A DNA stretch of 64,000 bases from Kordiimonadaceae bacterium (GTDB lineage Bacteria > Pseudomonadota > Alphaproteobacteria > Sphingomonadales > Kordiimonadaceae), in assembly GCA_017640725.1 (NCBI GenBank), contig JAEPQB010000002.1:806001-870000 (forward strand), in the 5' to 3' direction. Below, piece after piece: positions 9,278 to 17,249 of this stretch. The notes below the pieces were generated by a model. That model worked only from the letters and a program-made list of their open reading frames with translations, was not told the DNA's origin and did no database searches. The position numbers and the translations under genes are program-made. How positions within the stretch are numbered: the stretch's first letter is position 1; every line of letters begins with the position of its first letter.

Positions 9278-9505
9278 AATGCTCTCCCTCACGCGCATTC
9301 ACTGGCCACCGAAAATAGGCGCCCGCCGGTGAAACCGCAACACGGTTTGTGCCATAGGGTGGCCATAGTTTTCATTCAGCGTTGGTTCAGCAACAGGCAA
9401 CCATATTTTTGGCTGTATTGGGACGCTTAGAAACCTTTTCTTTTGTGAGCTTGCGGCGTTGACGCTAGGCTCTGATGCGCTACATGACAGCGTGGGAGAG
9501 TTAAT

Positions 9506-10777
9506 ATGATTAAAAAATTTCTAGTAAGTGCGTTTGTGCTTTTGACAGCGGTATCATCGGCCACTGTTACAGCGCTGAGTGAAAACGACTATGCGGCACC
9601 TGCTGAAGTAGGCTTATCGGCCGACCGGATGGCGGCACTGCGCGCCCATGTTGCAGGGTATGTGGACACCGGTCGCTTGGTTGGGGCCACTACGCTGGTT
9701 GCCAAAAAAGGCAAGATTGCCCATTTCGAGACCTATGGTCAGATCAATAAGGAAAACGGAACGCAGATGGCAGAAGATGCCGTGTTCCGGATCTATTCGA
9801 TGACGAAGCCGATCACCGGCGTGGGCCTTATGATGCTATGGGAAGAAGGTAAGTTTAAGCTGGATGACCCGGTTTCCAAATATTTGCCTGAGTTTGCCAA
9901 CCAGCGGGTTTTCACCGGTGCTAACGAAGATGGTTCTTTGCAAACGGTGCCAGTTGAGCGGGAATCTACAATTCGTGATCTTCTGACCCACACATCTGGC
10001 CTTACATACGGCGTGTTTGGCAACACACCCGTTGACCAGTTGTATCTGAAGGCCGGCCTGTTCAACCCAGAACTGACCCTTGCTCAACAAACCGAAATTC
10101 TGGGTGGGCTTCCGCTTCTGTATCAGCCGGGGCAAGCATGGGTGTACTCCCTCTCAGTGGATGTTCAAGGTCGGTTGATTGAAGTCCTGTCCGGCCAAAG
10201 CCTGGGTGAGTTTTTCGCAGAGCGCATTTTTGCGCCGCTTGGCATGGTGGATACCGGCTTTTTTGTCCGGCCTGACCAGTTGGATCGTTTTGTAGAAATG
10301 TATGCACCCAACGAAGAGCAAAAGCAGCTTGTGGCATATCGCGGCGATTTTTTCAGTGACTATACAGTCAAGCCAAATTCAGAATCTGGCGGTGGCGGCC
10401 TGGTTTCCACAACACTCGACTATTGGCGTTTCGCGCAAATGGTCGCAAATGGTGGTGAACTCAATGGCACGCGACTTCTGAAAGAAAGCACCGTTGACCT
10501 GATGCGCCAGAACCACCTGCCGAGCAACCTTAAAGGCATTGCCGGCGGCACGCAGGGCCTTGACTTTGGGCTTGGGTTTGCTGTTGTGAAGGATGTCACC
10601 AAACAGGGCGGCGCCACCAATGAAGGTGAATATTTCTGGGGCGGCATGGCCAACACCATTTTCTGGATCGATCCGGAAGATGAGCTGGTGGCCATTTTCA
10701 TGACCAATATTTTGCCATCCGGCATTTATCCGTTGCGCAATGAATTGCGTGACAAAATATATGGTGAAGCCGACTAG
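9506..10777 (+). CDS. Exported serine hydrolase/esterase, beta-lactamase family
   Basis: 423 residues with an N-terminal signal peptide (about 1-24, ending VTA-LS). The catalytic motifs are S98-M-T-K (SxxK) and Y214-S-L (YxN with the Asn replaced by Leu). A C-terminal WGGMANTIFWIDPE block corresponds to the WGG-type third box common in family VIII carboxylesterases such as EstB. This pattern argues for esterase or transesterase activity rather than antibiotic hydrolysis, though that is inference. GGGAGAG lies eight bases before the ATG. It is monocistronic, with a strong terminator 27 bases after the stop, and is a distant paralogue of the hydrolase at 6542-7843. Confidence 0.87.
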   Translation: MIKKFLVSAFVLLTAVSSATVTALSENDYAAPAEVGLSADRMAALRAHVAGYVDTGRLVGATTLVAKKGKIAHFETYGQINKENGTQMAEDAVFRIYSMTKPITGVGLMMLWEEGKFKLDDPVSKYLPEFANQRVFTGANEDGSLQTVPVERESTIRDLLTHTSGLTYGVFGNTPVDQLYLKAGLFNPELTLAQQTEILGGLPLLYQPGQAWVYSLSVDVQGRLIEVLSGQSLGEFFAERIFAPLGMVDTGFFVRPDQLDRFVEMYAPNEEQKQLVAYRGDFFSDYTVKPNSESGGGGLVSTTLDYWRFAQMVANGGELNGTRLLKESTVDLMRQNHLPSNLKGIAGGTQGLDFGLGFAVVKDVTKQGGATNEGEYFWGGMANTIFWIDPEDELVAIFMTNILPSGIYPLRNELRDKIYGEAD

Positions 10778-10804
10778 CTGCTTTGAAACAGTCTGAACGG
10801 TGAA

Positions 10805-10829
10805 AGCGGGCCCCGAGGCCCGCTTTTTT
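10805..10829 (+). terminator. Rho-independent terminator
   Basis: Perfect 8-bp stem AGCGGGCC/GGCCCGCT around a CCGA tetraloop, followed by T6. It ends the serine hydrolase transcript just before the convergent exbD gene. Confidence 0.9.
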
Positions 10830-10841
10830 ATTGCCCGTTTT

Positions 10842-11237
10842 TTATTGGATCACGACGCTACCAACCGGCATCCCGGCTTCGTAAGCAACGTCAATGAGGC
10901 GCACCATGGTGCGGTGTCTGGCACCTGGTTCCAATTTGATGCCAACCGGCCGGTCGGGGTGTTCGGTATGGAACTCTTTGATGAGTGCCGCCGCCGACCA
11001 CAGGTCCACCAAACGCCCTTTGCTTTCGATGCGATAGTCCGCAAGCAACCGGAACGTCAGGCTGTTTTCCATGTCTTCAGGTACAATAGTCTCAGTGTTT
11101 GACCTGCCGAGAAACAGCCCTTCCTCATGAATGAAGGAAGCGGTCACAATGAAAAAAATCAGCATGATGAAGACAATATCCAGCATCGGTGTCATATCCG
11201 GCCGGGCATTGTCAGCGCGCTTGGACAACCGGCGCAT
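10842..11237 (-). CDS. exbD: ExbD/TolR-family proton-channel subunit (third ExbD of the region)
   Basis: 131 residues: a short cytoplasmic N-terminus, one membrane helix with the ExbD signature MTPMLDIVFIMLIFF (its Asp carries the proton-motive-force coupling), then a periplasmic domain. It starts two bases after the stop of the upstream tonB gene, so the two form a pair. There is no ExbB of its own; it would have to use the ExbB or TtpC encoded 4-7 kb upstream. The periplasmic part differs clearly from the other two ExbD proteins here, so it is not a recent duplicate. Convergent with the serine hydrolase gene. Confidence 0.88.
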   Translation of the reverse strand: MRRLSKRADNARPDMTPMLDIVFIMLIFFIVTASFIHEEGLFLGRSNTETIVPEDMENSLTFRLLADYRIESKGRLVDLWSAAALIKEFHTEHPDRPVGIKLEPGARHRTMVRLIDVAYEAGMPVGSVVIQ

Positions 11238-11238
11238 C

Positions 11239-11853
11239 TCACTTCTCTAATTCAAAAGTGAAACGATACTGCACGCCCGCAACCGGCACCGCCACGCCAT
11301 CAACGACCCGAGGTTTGTATTTGAATTTTGATGCCGCTTTAATGGCCGCCCGATCGAACGCGCCTTTGGGTTCAGACTCCGCGATCTGGATGGAGTCTAC
11401 GGGCACAGATCCGTCGGCTGCAACGGTTAGCGAGACGACAACATAACCTTCCACTCCGCGCGAAGCTTCACGTTGAGGATATTTAGGTTGGACCCGCACG
11501 AGCGGCATTTGCGCGCCGTCAGACAGCGCATTGAATGTCAGTCCAGTGTCAGGGTCGCTTGGGCGTGTTGGTTCAATGGGGCCAACATAGGGGCCATCGC
11601 CGCCATCAATTGGGGCTTTTGGAATGTCCTCAATGGGTGCTTTCTTGGCGGGTTCAGGCTCTTCTATCTCCCAATCGTTCTGCGGGACCAAGGGCGGCAT
11701 CGGGTCTTGTACGAAGTCAACAATTCGAAGCGGCGGTCGCTCGTCCAACTGCACTTCGCCGCCATCGGCAAGCAAGCCATTCATGGTTAAAAACAATCCA
11801 GCGGTTGCCAAACCTGCAAGAGGCCCGGCTGCAAAAAGTCTCTGTGAACTCAT
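11239..11853 (-). CDS. tonB: TonB-family energy transducer (second TonB)
   Basis: 204 residues from the ATG at 11853, chosen because GGAG lies seven bases upstream; a start 12 codons earlier is less likely. It has a single N-terminal membrane anchor (about residues 8-28), a proline/acidic-rich periplasmic spacer (residues ~45-105) and a TonB C-terminal domain (about 120-204). The C-terminal domain contains YPQREASRGVEGYVVVSLTV and the KFKYKPR motif, which contact TonB boxes of outer-membrane receptors. It transmits proton-motive force to TonB-dependent transporters. It is followed directly by exbD. Two Zur-box-like palindromes lie within 75 bases upstream of the start. Confidence 0.9.
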   Translation of the reverse strand: MSSQRLFAAGPLAGLATAGLFLTMNGLLADGGEVQLDERPPLRIVDFVQDPMPPLVPQNDWEIEEPEPAKKAPIEDIPKAPIDGGDGPYVGPIEPTRPSDPDTGLTFNALSDGAQMPLVRVQPKYPQREASRGVEGYVVVSLTVAADGSVPVDSIQIAESEPKGAFDRAAIKAASKFKYKPRVVDGVAVPVAGVQYRFTFELEK

Positions 11854-11868
11854 AGCCAATCTCCATGT

Positions 11869-11925
11869 TGTTATATAGTAACAATACATAAACCTTGGCT
11901 GAATGTAAAGTTATACTATTACATT
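11869..11925. promoter_or_regulatory. Pair of Zur-box-like palindromes upstream of tonB-exbD
   Basis: Site 1 at 11869-11883 reads TGTTATATAGTAACA (arms TGTTA/TAACA). Site 2 spans 11902-11925, with outer arms AATGTAA and TTACATT, and its minus strand contains TGTAATAGTATAACT. Both match the published gammaproteobacterial Zur core TGTTATANTATAACA at all but two positions. The sites lie 16-72 bases before the tonB start codon, where a repressor would act. The assignment to Zur rests on resemblance only. Confidence 0.45.
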
Positions 11926-11971
11926 TTTGAATCGAGCATTTGAGACCCGATGAAAACGTGGAATGGGAATT

Positions 11972-12307
11972 CTAAGAGTTGGGAGATTTGGCAATCAGTC
12001 GGAGCACCAGGGAGCCCAGGGTGAGTGTTCCGCCCCAAACGAATACCAGAAGGGCGAATGCGAGGATGGCGCGAACAAGAACAACGATGACAGCCAAAAG
12101 ACCATCGCCATCCGGCAAAAGGCTGGATAGCAATGCCATGCCGGCGGCGGCGGCGTACAGTAAGGGAGTCGTCAGCAAATAGTCATTGGTGCGCGCATAG
12201 CCAGTGGTCAACTCGTCCCACATCATAACGAGCACACCAACAGCAATTAGCACAGCGATGATTGTGACAAACAACATAGGAGCAGCATACCAGTTGGGCG
12301 CTTCCAC
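11972..12307 (-). CDS. Small three-helix membrane protein, unknown function
   Basis: 111 residues from a GTG with AGGA five bases upstream; an ATG ten codons in is an alternative start. Hydrophobic segments at about residues 10-29, 46-62 and 69-100 make it an inner-membrane protein. I recognise no family. It lies between the terminator that ends the large TonB operon and the second tonB-exbD pair, on the same strand as both. Its position hints at a connection with the second pair, but nothing in its sequence says so. Confidence 0.6.
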   Translation of the reverse strand: MEAPNWYAAPMLFVTIIAVLIAVGVLVMMWDELTTGYARTNDYLLTTPLLYAAAAGMALLSSLLPDGDGLLAVIVVLVRAILAFALLVFVWGGTLTLGSLVLRLIAKSPNS

Positions 12308-12325
12308 AGAAATCCTGAATACAAA

Positions 12326-12352
12326 AAAAACGGCGCCAAAAGCGCCGTTTTC
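12326..12352 (-). terminator. Rho-independent terminator of the TonB operon
   Basis: Arms 12327-12336 and 12342-12351 form a perfect 10-bp stem (core CGGCGC/GCGCCG) around a 5-base loop. Read on the minus strand it ends in a T-run of eight. It lies just after the TPR gene and separates the seven-gene operon from the following genes. Confidence 0.9.
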
Positions 12353-12375
12353 AAATGCGTTTGTTTTGCAATCGA

Positions 12376-13782
12376 TTAACGACCAGTCAAAAGCTGCTCA
12401 CGGGCTTCTTCTGCCGCAAGATAGTCACGCCAGTTTTTCACGGCGCGACGATCACGCGCGGTTTTCGCCAACCGATTGGCTTTTGAGAACGCACGCTTTG
12501 CATCGTCAAAACGCTTGAGCTCGGTCAGCACCTGTCCATACAGCATAACGCCGGAAAGAAGCTTCGATTGGTTCTTCTCTGCGTTCTCAGAATCGTCTTC
12601 ATAGGCGTTTTGCATTTTAACAAACGACTCTGCAGCCTCCGCATAGCGGTCCACCTGCATTTGCACCTGACCGATCTGGAACCAAAGGTCTCCATCACTT
12701 TCTTCTTCAGCTGCAACAGAAAGCGGCGCAAGCGCTTTGCGATATTCACTTGCCATCAAGTAGCACTGGCCAAGCGTGCGCTGGTTATCAGCGTCATTTT
12801 CGATCAGCGTTTCGTTGAAGGCGCGCTCCATAATCCAGGCACATTTGATAGGTGCGTCACGGCTCATCTGAATTTGAGCAACGTTAACCAGCTGGGATTC
12901 TTTGTCGTCCAGGAAGCCCTGCTTGTAGGCCGCTTCCATCAAAGAATAAAAGGCTTCTTCTTCACCCAGTTCCTGATGAACACCCGCAAGCTGAATCCAA
13001 TAGTTTGGATTTGGCCAATTCATGATCAAAGTGATCAGAACATCGCGAACTTCAGGATACTGTGACTGCTCATAGTGCGCAGAAAGCTTCAAGCCGTACC
13101 AGTTTTCTTTCACTTCCACTGTTTCAACCAGTTGCGCTTCACTAATCGCTTTGTCGATATAGCGGATCGCTTCCGGGTAATTCTCGGTCGTGTAATAAAG
13201 CTGAGAAATGAAGACTTTTTGCGTGATACCAACCAACGCCGGATCAACAGCACTCACTTCGGTTTCCCAACGCTTCACATATTCAATCGCTCTTTCGTAG
13301 TTTTCGATTGAATAATAGAGCTGCGACAGGTTGTACATGATGCCGTGCTCTTGCGCTTCAGGAATGAAGTCCGCCAGTTTCAGCACTTCCTCGTAAGCAC
13401 GAATGGCGCCAGGCGTGTCGTCACGCTCGAAAGCGACCTGAGCGCGATACTGCCAAACGATCGACTTGGAGTACTCATTGGTGCCGCGTGCGTTGAACGC
13501 GTCATCCAGCAGTTCTGCTGCGCGATTAAGGCGCTGAGTCTGCGTCGCGGCCTGCTCTTCCTCAGACATTTCCTCGGGAGAGAGCTGTTCCGCAATCTTC
13601 TCCAGCTTCTTCTGGAAAGACAGCGGGATCGCCTGCACTTTCCGCGTTTTCTGACGCTTTTTAGGCGCCTGATCCTGTGCGGAAACAGCCGAATAAGTTG
13701 GCGTACCCTCAGGTACTGGCATAACAGCAATAACTGCTGCGGCTGCCAGAGCCATCGGTATGGATCTAATAAACTTAACCAT
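12376..13782 (-). CDS. TPR-repeat periplasmic protein of the TonB operon
   Basis: 468 residues from the ATG at 13782. This start has AAAGG seven bases upstream, whereas an ATG two codons earlier has the same motif only one base away. A signal peptide (about 1-36) precedes a basic/coiled region and then a series of tetratricopeptide repeats from about residue 85 to the end, for instance around YSIENYERAIEYVKRWE and ENYPEAIRYIDKAI. TPR proteins scaffold protein complexes. Tetratricopeptide proteins closing DUF3450-ttpC-exbB-exbD-tonB operons are known from Vibrio and Shewanella TonB2/TonB3 systems, so this is probably an accessory periplasmic partner. A strong terminator follows. Confidence 0.88.
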   Translation of the reverse strand: MVKFIRSIPMALAAAAVIAVMPVPEGTPTYSAVSAQDQAPKKRQKTRKVQAIPLSFQKKLEKIAEQLSPEEMSEEEQAATQTQRLNRAAELLDDAFNARGTNEYSKSIVWQYRAQVAFERDDTPGAIRAYEEVLKLADFIPEAQEHGIMYNLSQLYYSIENYERAIEYVKRWETEVSAVDPALVGITQKVFISQLYYTTENYPEAIRYIDKAISEAQLVETVEVKENWYGLKLSAHYEQSQYPEVRDVLITLIMNWPNPNYWIQLAGVHQELGEEEAFYSLMEAAYKQGFLDDKESQLVNVAQIQMSRDAPIKCAWIMERAFNETLIENDADNQRTLGQCYLMASEYRKALAPLSVAAEEESDGDLWFQIGQVQMQVDRYAEAAESFVKMQNAYEDDSENAEKNQSKLLSGVMLYGQVLTELKRFDDAKRAFSKANRLAKTARDRRAVKNWRDYLAAEEAREQLLTGR

Positions 13783-13802
13783 GCTCATACCTTTCTTTGG
13801 GC

Positions 13803-14423
13803 TTATTTGTCAGCAAGACCGAAGGTAAACCGATAGCGAACGCCGGTCACTTTCTGACCCTTACCGTTAATGATCTTTGGCTTGTATTTAAACTTTGAAG
13901 CGGCCTTGATTGCAGCGCGCTCAAAGTAGCCTTTTGGATCAGCTTCAATCACAATGATTGAATCTGGTGGCACTGTGCCGTCTTCAGCCACGGTCAGTTC
14001 CACAATAGCATAGCCTTCGATGCCACGCTCTTGTGCCCGACGCGGATACTGAGGCTGCACACGTACAAGCGGCAGATAGTCACCGTCAGTTGCAGCACCC
14101 AAGCTGATCTGACCAAGGTCAACACCAGCGCCTGCGTTGGCGCGACCAATCGACAAGTTAAGCTTGTCCGGACCTTTTACATCCAGTTGAGGCGTATCAA
14201 TTTCCGGCGGAGGAGCTTCCACTTCTGGTGGCTTCTCAACTTCACGCTCCATGCGCTGAGGTGGCTGTTCATCAATGTCCTGTACAACATCAACAAAACG
14301 GGCACGCTGTGTATCGTCCAGATTTACCTCACCGTCACCTGCGACAAGGAAATTCATCACAAGAAACAGACCAAAGGTTACACCTGAAGCAGCGGCCAAT
14401 GCGGTTGCAAACCGAGCAATCAT
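13803..14423 (-). CDS. tonB: TonB-family energy transducer (first TonB)
   Basis: 206 residues: an N-terminal membrane anchor (about 8-28), a proline/glutamate-rich linker (about 48-75) and a TonB C-terminal domain (about 115-206) with YPRRAQERGIEGYAIVELTV and the KFKYKPK motif. The short linker resembles TonB2-type proteins rather than E. coli TonB. Its ATG overlaps the exbD stop codon by one base (TAATG), so it is translationally coupled within the operon. It would deliver energy from the TtpC/ExbB/ExbD complex to outer-membrane receptors; no receptor gene lies in this window. Confidence 0.92.
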   Translation of the reverse strand: MIARFATALAAASGVTFGLFLVMNFLVAGDGEVNLDDTQRARFVDVVQDIDEQPPQRMEREVEKPPEVEAPPPEIDTPQLDVKGPDKLNLSIGRANAGAGVDLGQISLGAATDGDYLPLVRVQPQYPRRAQERGIEGYAIVELTVAEDGTVPPDSIIVIEADPKGYFERAAIKAASKFKYKPKIINGKGQKVTGVRYRFTFGLADK

Positions 14424-14821
14424 TAGTTGGTCTCCGTTGCTATTGCTATCGTCTCGACACCAGCGTCACGGATAGCGTCATACACTTGCATTACAAGAAC
14501 TGCGTCGGCTTCTTCATCACCTTGAATAGCGACTGAGCCTTTCGGGTTTTCTGCATGCAGCTTTTCAACCGCTGTACGAAGGGCCTCGATCTTGGTCTCT
14601 TCACGGTTGATGTAAATTTCATCGTCGGCAGTTACGGCAATCAGGATACTTACCTGCTTTTGCAGCACTGCTGTTTCGGCATCTGGTTTCAGGACACTGA
14701 TTCCGGCTTCCTTGACGAAAACAGCCGTCACGATGAAGAAGATCAGCATGATAAATACGATGTCGAGCATCGGAGTCATGTTGATCTCGGTATCTTCTTC
14801 CTGTTGCGAATGGTTACGCAT
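14423..14821 (-). CDS. exbD: ExbD-family proton-channel subunit (second in operon)
   Basis: 132 residues from the ATG at 14821, preceded by GGAG at six bases; an upstream GTG is a weaker alternative. One membrane helix carries the signature MTPMLDIVFIMLIFF with the essential Asp, followed by a periplasmic domain. It sits directly before tonB with overlapping stop/start, the usual ExbD2 position in TonB2-type operons. It is the second of two adjacent ExbD paralogues, separated by 105 bases that include a 16-bp palindrome. Confidence 0.92.
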   Translation of the reverse strand: MRNHSQQEEDTEINMTPMLDIVFIMLIFFIVTAVFVKEAGISVLKPDAETAVLQKQVSILIAVTADDEIYINREETKIEALRTAVEKLHAENPKGSVAIQGDEEADAVLVMQVYDAIRDAGVETIAIATETN

Positions 14822-14904
14822 TCTAATCTCCACTTCGCCTGGTTATTTCCAGGCGCCTAGCCCCTATTCGGTTGCCTGCAGTACTTATGCCGCAGGGGTT
14901 GGAA

Positions 14905-14920
14905 GGCGGGCATGCCCGCC
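14905..14920. repeat. 16-bp perfect palindrome between two exbD genes
   Basis: GGCGGGCATGCCCGCC is fully self-complementary and lies in the 105-base gap between the two exbD genes. As RNA it would need to open a few central bases to form a hairpin. It might attenuate, or stabilise and define processing of, the operon mRNA. Confidence 0.5.
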
Positions 14921-14926
14921 GTTCCC

Positions 14927-15346
14927 TTATTTTTTCGGCGTCATCACAATCTGTTCGCGTGCGATGCCAATATCGAGCGCGGCGTCATAGATCCGGATCG
15001 AAAGACCAAGGTGTGAGCCTTCAGCCGCCTGAATAACCACAGGTGCTTTAGGCCGCTCCACACTCTCCTTCTTGATGATCGACGACACAGACGATACATC
15101 GACACGCAAGAAGTCATGCGTGATGCGATTGTTTTCATCGATAATGAAAGCAATCGCTCGTGTTTCATCGTCTGGTGGCGGCGGATCATTCTGAGTGTCG
15201 TTGTCCTCAGGCTTATTGATCTCAATCCCGGACTCTTTCACGAAGGACGCGGTAACGATGAAGAAGATCAGCATGATAAACACGATGTCGAGCATCGGCG
15301 TCATGTTTACTTCCGCTTCTTCTTCGCCTTTTGAGAATTTACGCAT
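14927..15346 (-). CDS. exbD: ExbD-family proton-channel subunit (first in operon)
   Basis: 139 residues. It shares the start MRKFSKGEEEAEVNMTPMLDIVF typical of ExbD next to TtpC/ExbB, with one membrane helix and its essential Asp. The periplasmic domain begins with an acidic, proline-rich stretch (PEDNDTQNDPPPPDDE). GGAG lies nine bases before the ATG. It directly follows exbB and would form the ExbB-ExbD motor, or pair with the TtpC-like subunit, giving this operon two motor types. Confidence 0.92.
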   Translation of the reverse strand: MRKFSKGEEEAEVNMTPMLDIVFIMLIFFIVTASFVKESGIEINKPEDNDTQNDPPPPDDETRAIAFIIDENNRITHDFLRVDVSSVSSIIKKESVERPKAPVVIQAAEGSHLGLSIRIYDAALDIGIAREQIVMTPKK

Positions 15347-15369
15347 TTGTTAAATCTCCAAACCTTCGT

Positions 15370-15897
15370 CTAGTGGTCCATCGTCAGGCTGTCTTCAAGA
15401 CGCTCAGCCTCACGCTTGGCGCGCCGTTCAATGTAAGTGCTCAGGAATACGCCAGACAGCGCCGCAACCATGCCCGCCATTGTCGGGATAGTCGCTTTGG
15501 AAACGCCGGCCGCCATCGCGCGAGCGTTCGAGCTGCCCTGGGTTCCCATCACGTCGAACACGTCGATCATGCCGGTCACCGTGCCAAGCAAACCCACCAG
15601 CGGGCAAAGTGCCACCAGTGTTTTGATCAAATTCACACCCTGAAACAGGTTGTGGTTGATCTCGGAAATCATGGCGATACGAATTTTGTGCGCGTACCAT
15701 GATTTCCGCTCTGGCCGGGCTTCCCATGCGCCCACCACCTGGTTCCTGTGCTTGCGGTATTCAAGCGCATAGAACCAGAGGCGTTCGATGATTAGCACCC
15801 ACATTATGAATGTGACCACGAGGATCAGGTACAGGACGTCGCCGCCCCGTTCCATGAACGCTCTGATCGCTTCAAATGCATCACTAAGCGCTAGCAT
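15370..15897 (-). CDS. exbB: ExbB-family proton-channel subunit
   Basis: 175 residues from the ATG at 15897, with AAAGAG seven bases upstream; this start overlaps the end of the ttpC-like gene by 14 bases. It has three membrane helices: VLYLILVVTFIMWVLIIERL near the N-terminus, then the pair around CPLVGLLGTVTGMIDVF and TIPTMAGMVAALSGVFLS. The last two carry the MotA/TolQ/ExbB signature with the polar Thr residues lining the proton path. The size fits ExbB2 of Vibrio-type systems, which lack the long N-terminal extension. Confidence 0.93.
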   Translation of the reverse strand: MLALSDAFEAIRAFMERGGDVLYLILVVTFIMWVLIIERLWFYALEYRKHRNQVVGAWEARPERKSWYAHKIRIAMISEINHNLFQGVNLIKTLVALCPLVGLLGTVTGMIDVFDVMGTQGSSNARAMAAGVSKATIPTMAGMVAALSGVFLSTYIERRAKREAERLEDSLTMDH

Positions 15898-17248
15898 TCG
15901 CGTGCTCTTTCTCGGCGTGAACCGCGATGATACCAGCAGACTGCTCTTCAAGAACGTGTACTACGCCCTTAGAAGCACCAGACACAAAGCTGTGCAGCAG
16001 CAGAGTTGGGATCGCAACAACCAGACCTTCAACTGTGGTCATCAGGGCTGCCGAAATACCGCCTGCCATCTGAGATGGATCACCAGTACCGAAGAGTGTA
16101 ATCGCCTGGAAGGTTTCGATCATACCAGTCACCGTACCAAGCAGACCAAAGAGCGGCGCAACAGCTGAAATCAATTTGATGATTGTCAGGAAGCGCTCCA
16201 GGGCTGGTGTCTCTTTCAGAATTGCTTCGTCAAGTTTCAGCTCGAGAGTTTCAACATCAACGTTGCGGTTCTGGTCATACACAGCAAGCACGCGACCAAG
16301 CGGGTTGTTTACGTCTGCAACTTCAGACTTAACCTGCTTCTTCACTTTGCTACCTACTGAGAAGAGATAGATCCACTGGAAGATCGCGAGCAATACGCCG
16401 ATCGCACCAAGAGACAGAGTGAGGTATCCAATGAAACCACCTTGCTCAAGGCGCTCAAGTGGAGAAGGCTTCTCAACTTCGAGGTTCAGGAGCTGGCCAC
16501 GTGTTGGGTCAATACCCAGGCCTACAAGACCGCTGCTAGCCGATTCAAAGACAGGAATTGTGCCAGTCAAGTAACCCGCAGGCTGCTTCTGCAACTCTGC
16601 AACTTCACCTGTTGTTGTGAGCTGCAAGAATTTGCCGTCGCCAACAAGACCGAAGTCACCAATCCGGACAACTTCCATTGCCTGAGTTGTGCCATCGTTA
16701 AGGCGAACTTCGTGGTTGAACTTCTTAACTTCAGCAGAACCCATCATTTCAATCATCATCTGCGCTGGCCATGCACGGATTTCTGCCAGAGTTGGAAGCT
16801 CTGAAGACTCTGCCGCTTTGGCTACGAGAGTATCGATCTCTTCCATACGACCGCTGTTGTCGATGGAAACATGAGACGTTGAAATGATAGAGCGCGCATC
16901 ACCAGCTGCTTGCTGGAGAACACCGAACAGCTCAGAAAGCTGACCGAGACGCTCACGCTGGATTTCCAGCTGACGAGTGATTTCTTCTTCATTGTCGCGG
17001 CGCACACCTTCAAGGCGGGCACTTTCACGCTCCAGCACCTGCTGGCGCTGCTGAGCTTGCTGAAGAAGTTGCTGCTGCTGATCTTGGCGAGCCTGGAACT
17101 CAGCCTCGCGAGCTTTGTGATCAGCGGATTCAGAAACACGACCTTCACGAACTTTGTTTAAGAGGTCGCTCATGCTGGCATCTTGAGCCGAAACATTTGC
17201 TGTAAGCCCAAATGCAATCAGGGCTGCGGATGTAATAATCTTTTTCAT
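15884..17248 (-). CDS. TtpC-like MotA/TolQ/ExbB protein with periplasmic coiled coil
   Basis: 454 residues. A cleavable-looking signal peptide (1-21, ending VSA) leads into a Gln/Glu/Arg-rich coiled coil (about 22-110), a globular periplasmic part, and then the ExbB-like proton channel: helices at about 270-295, 350-385 (APLFGLLGTVTGMIETF) and 395-425. This layout matches TtpC, the fourth component of Vibrio TonB2 systems, needed there together with ExbB2 and ExbD2. The start lies one base after the DUF3450 stop, with GGGGA upstream. Confidence in the TtpC type is high; what it energises is unknown. Confidence 0.9.
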   Translation of the reverse strand: MKKIITSAALIAFGLTANVSAQDASMSDLLNKVREGRVSESADHKAREAEFQARQDQQQQLLQQAQQRQQVLERESARLEGVRRDNEEEITRQLEIQRERLGQLSELFGVLQQAAGDARSIISTSHVSIDNSGRMEEIDTLVAKAAESSELPTLAEIRAWPAQMMIEMMGSAEVKKFNHEVRLNDGTTQAMEVVRIGDFGLVGDGKFLQLTTTGEVAELQKQPAGYLTGTIPVFESASSGLVGLGIDPTRGQLLNLEVEKPSPLERLEQGGFIGYLTLSLGAIGVLLAIFQWIYLFSVGSKVKKQVKSEVADVNNPLGRVLAVYDQNRNVDVETLELKLDEAILKETPALERFLTIIKLISAVAPLFGLLGTVTGMIETFQAITLFGTGDPSQMAGGISAALMTTVEGLVVAIPTLLLHSFVSGASKGVVHVLEEQSAGIIAVHAEKEHANASA

Positions 17249-17249
17249 C

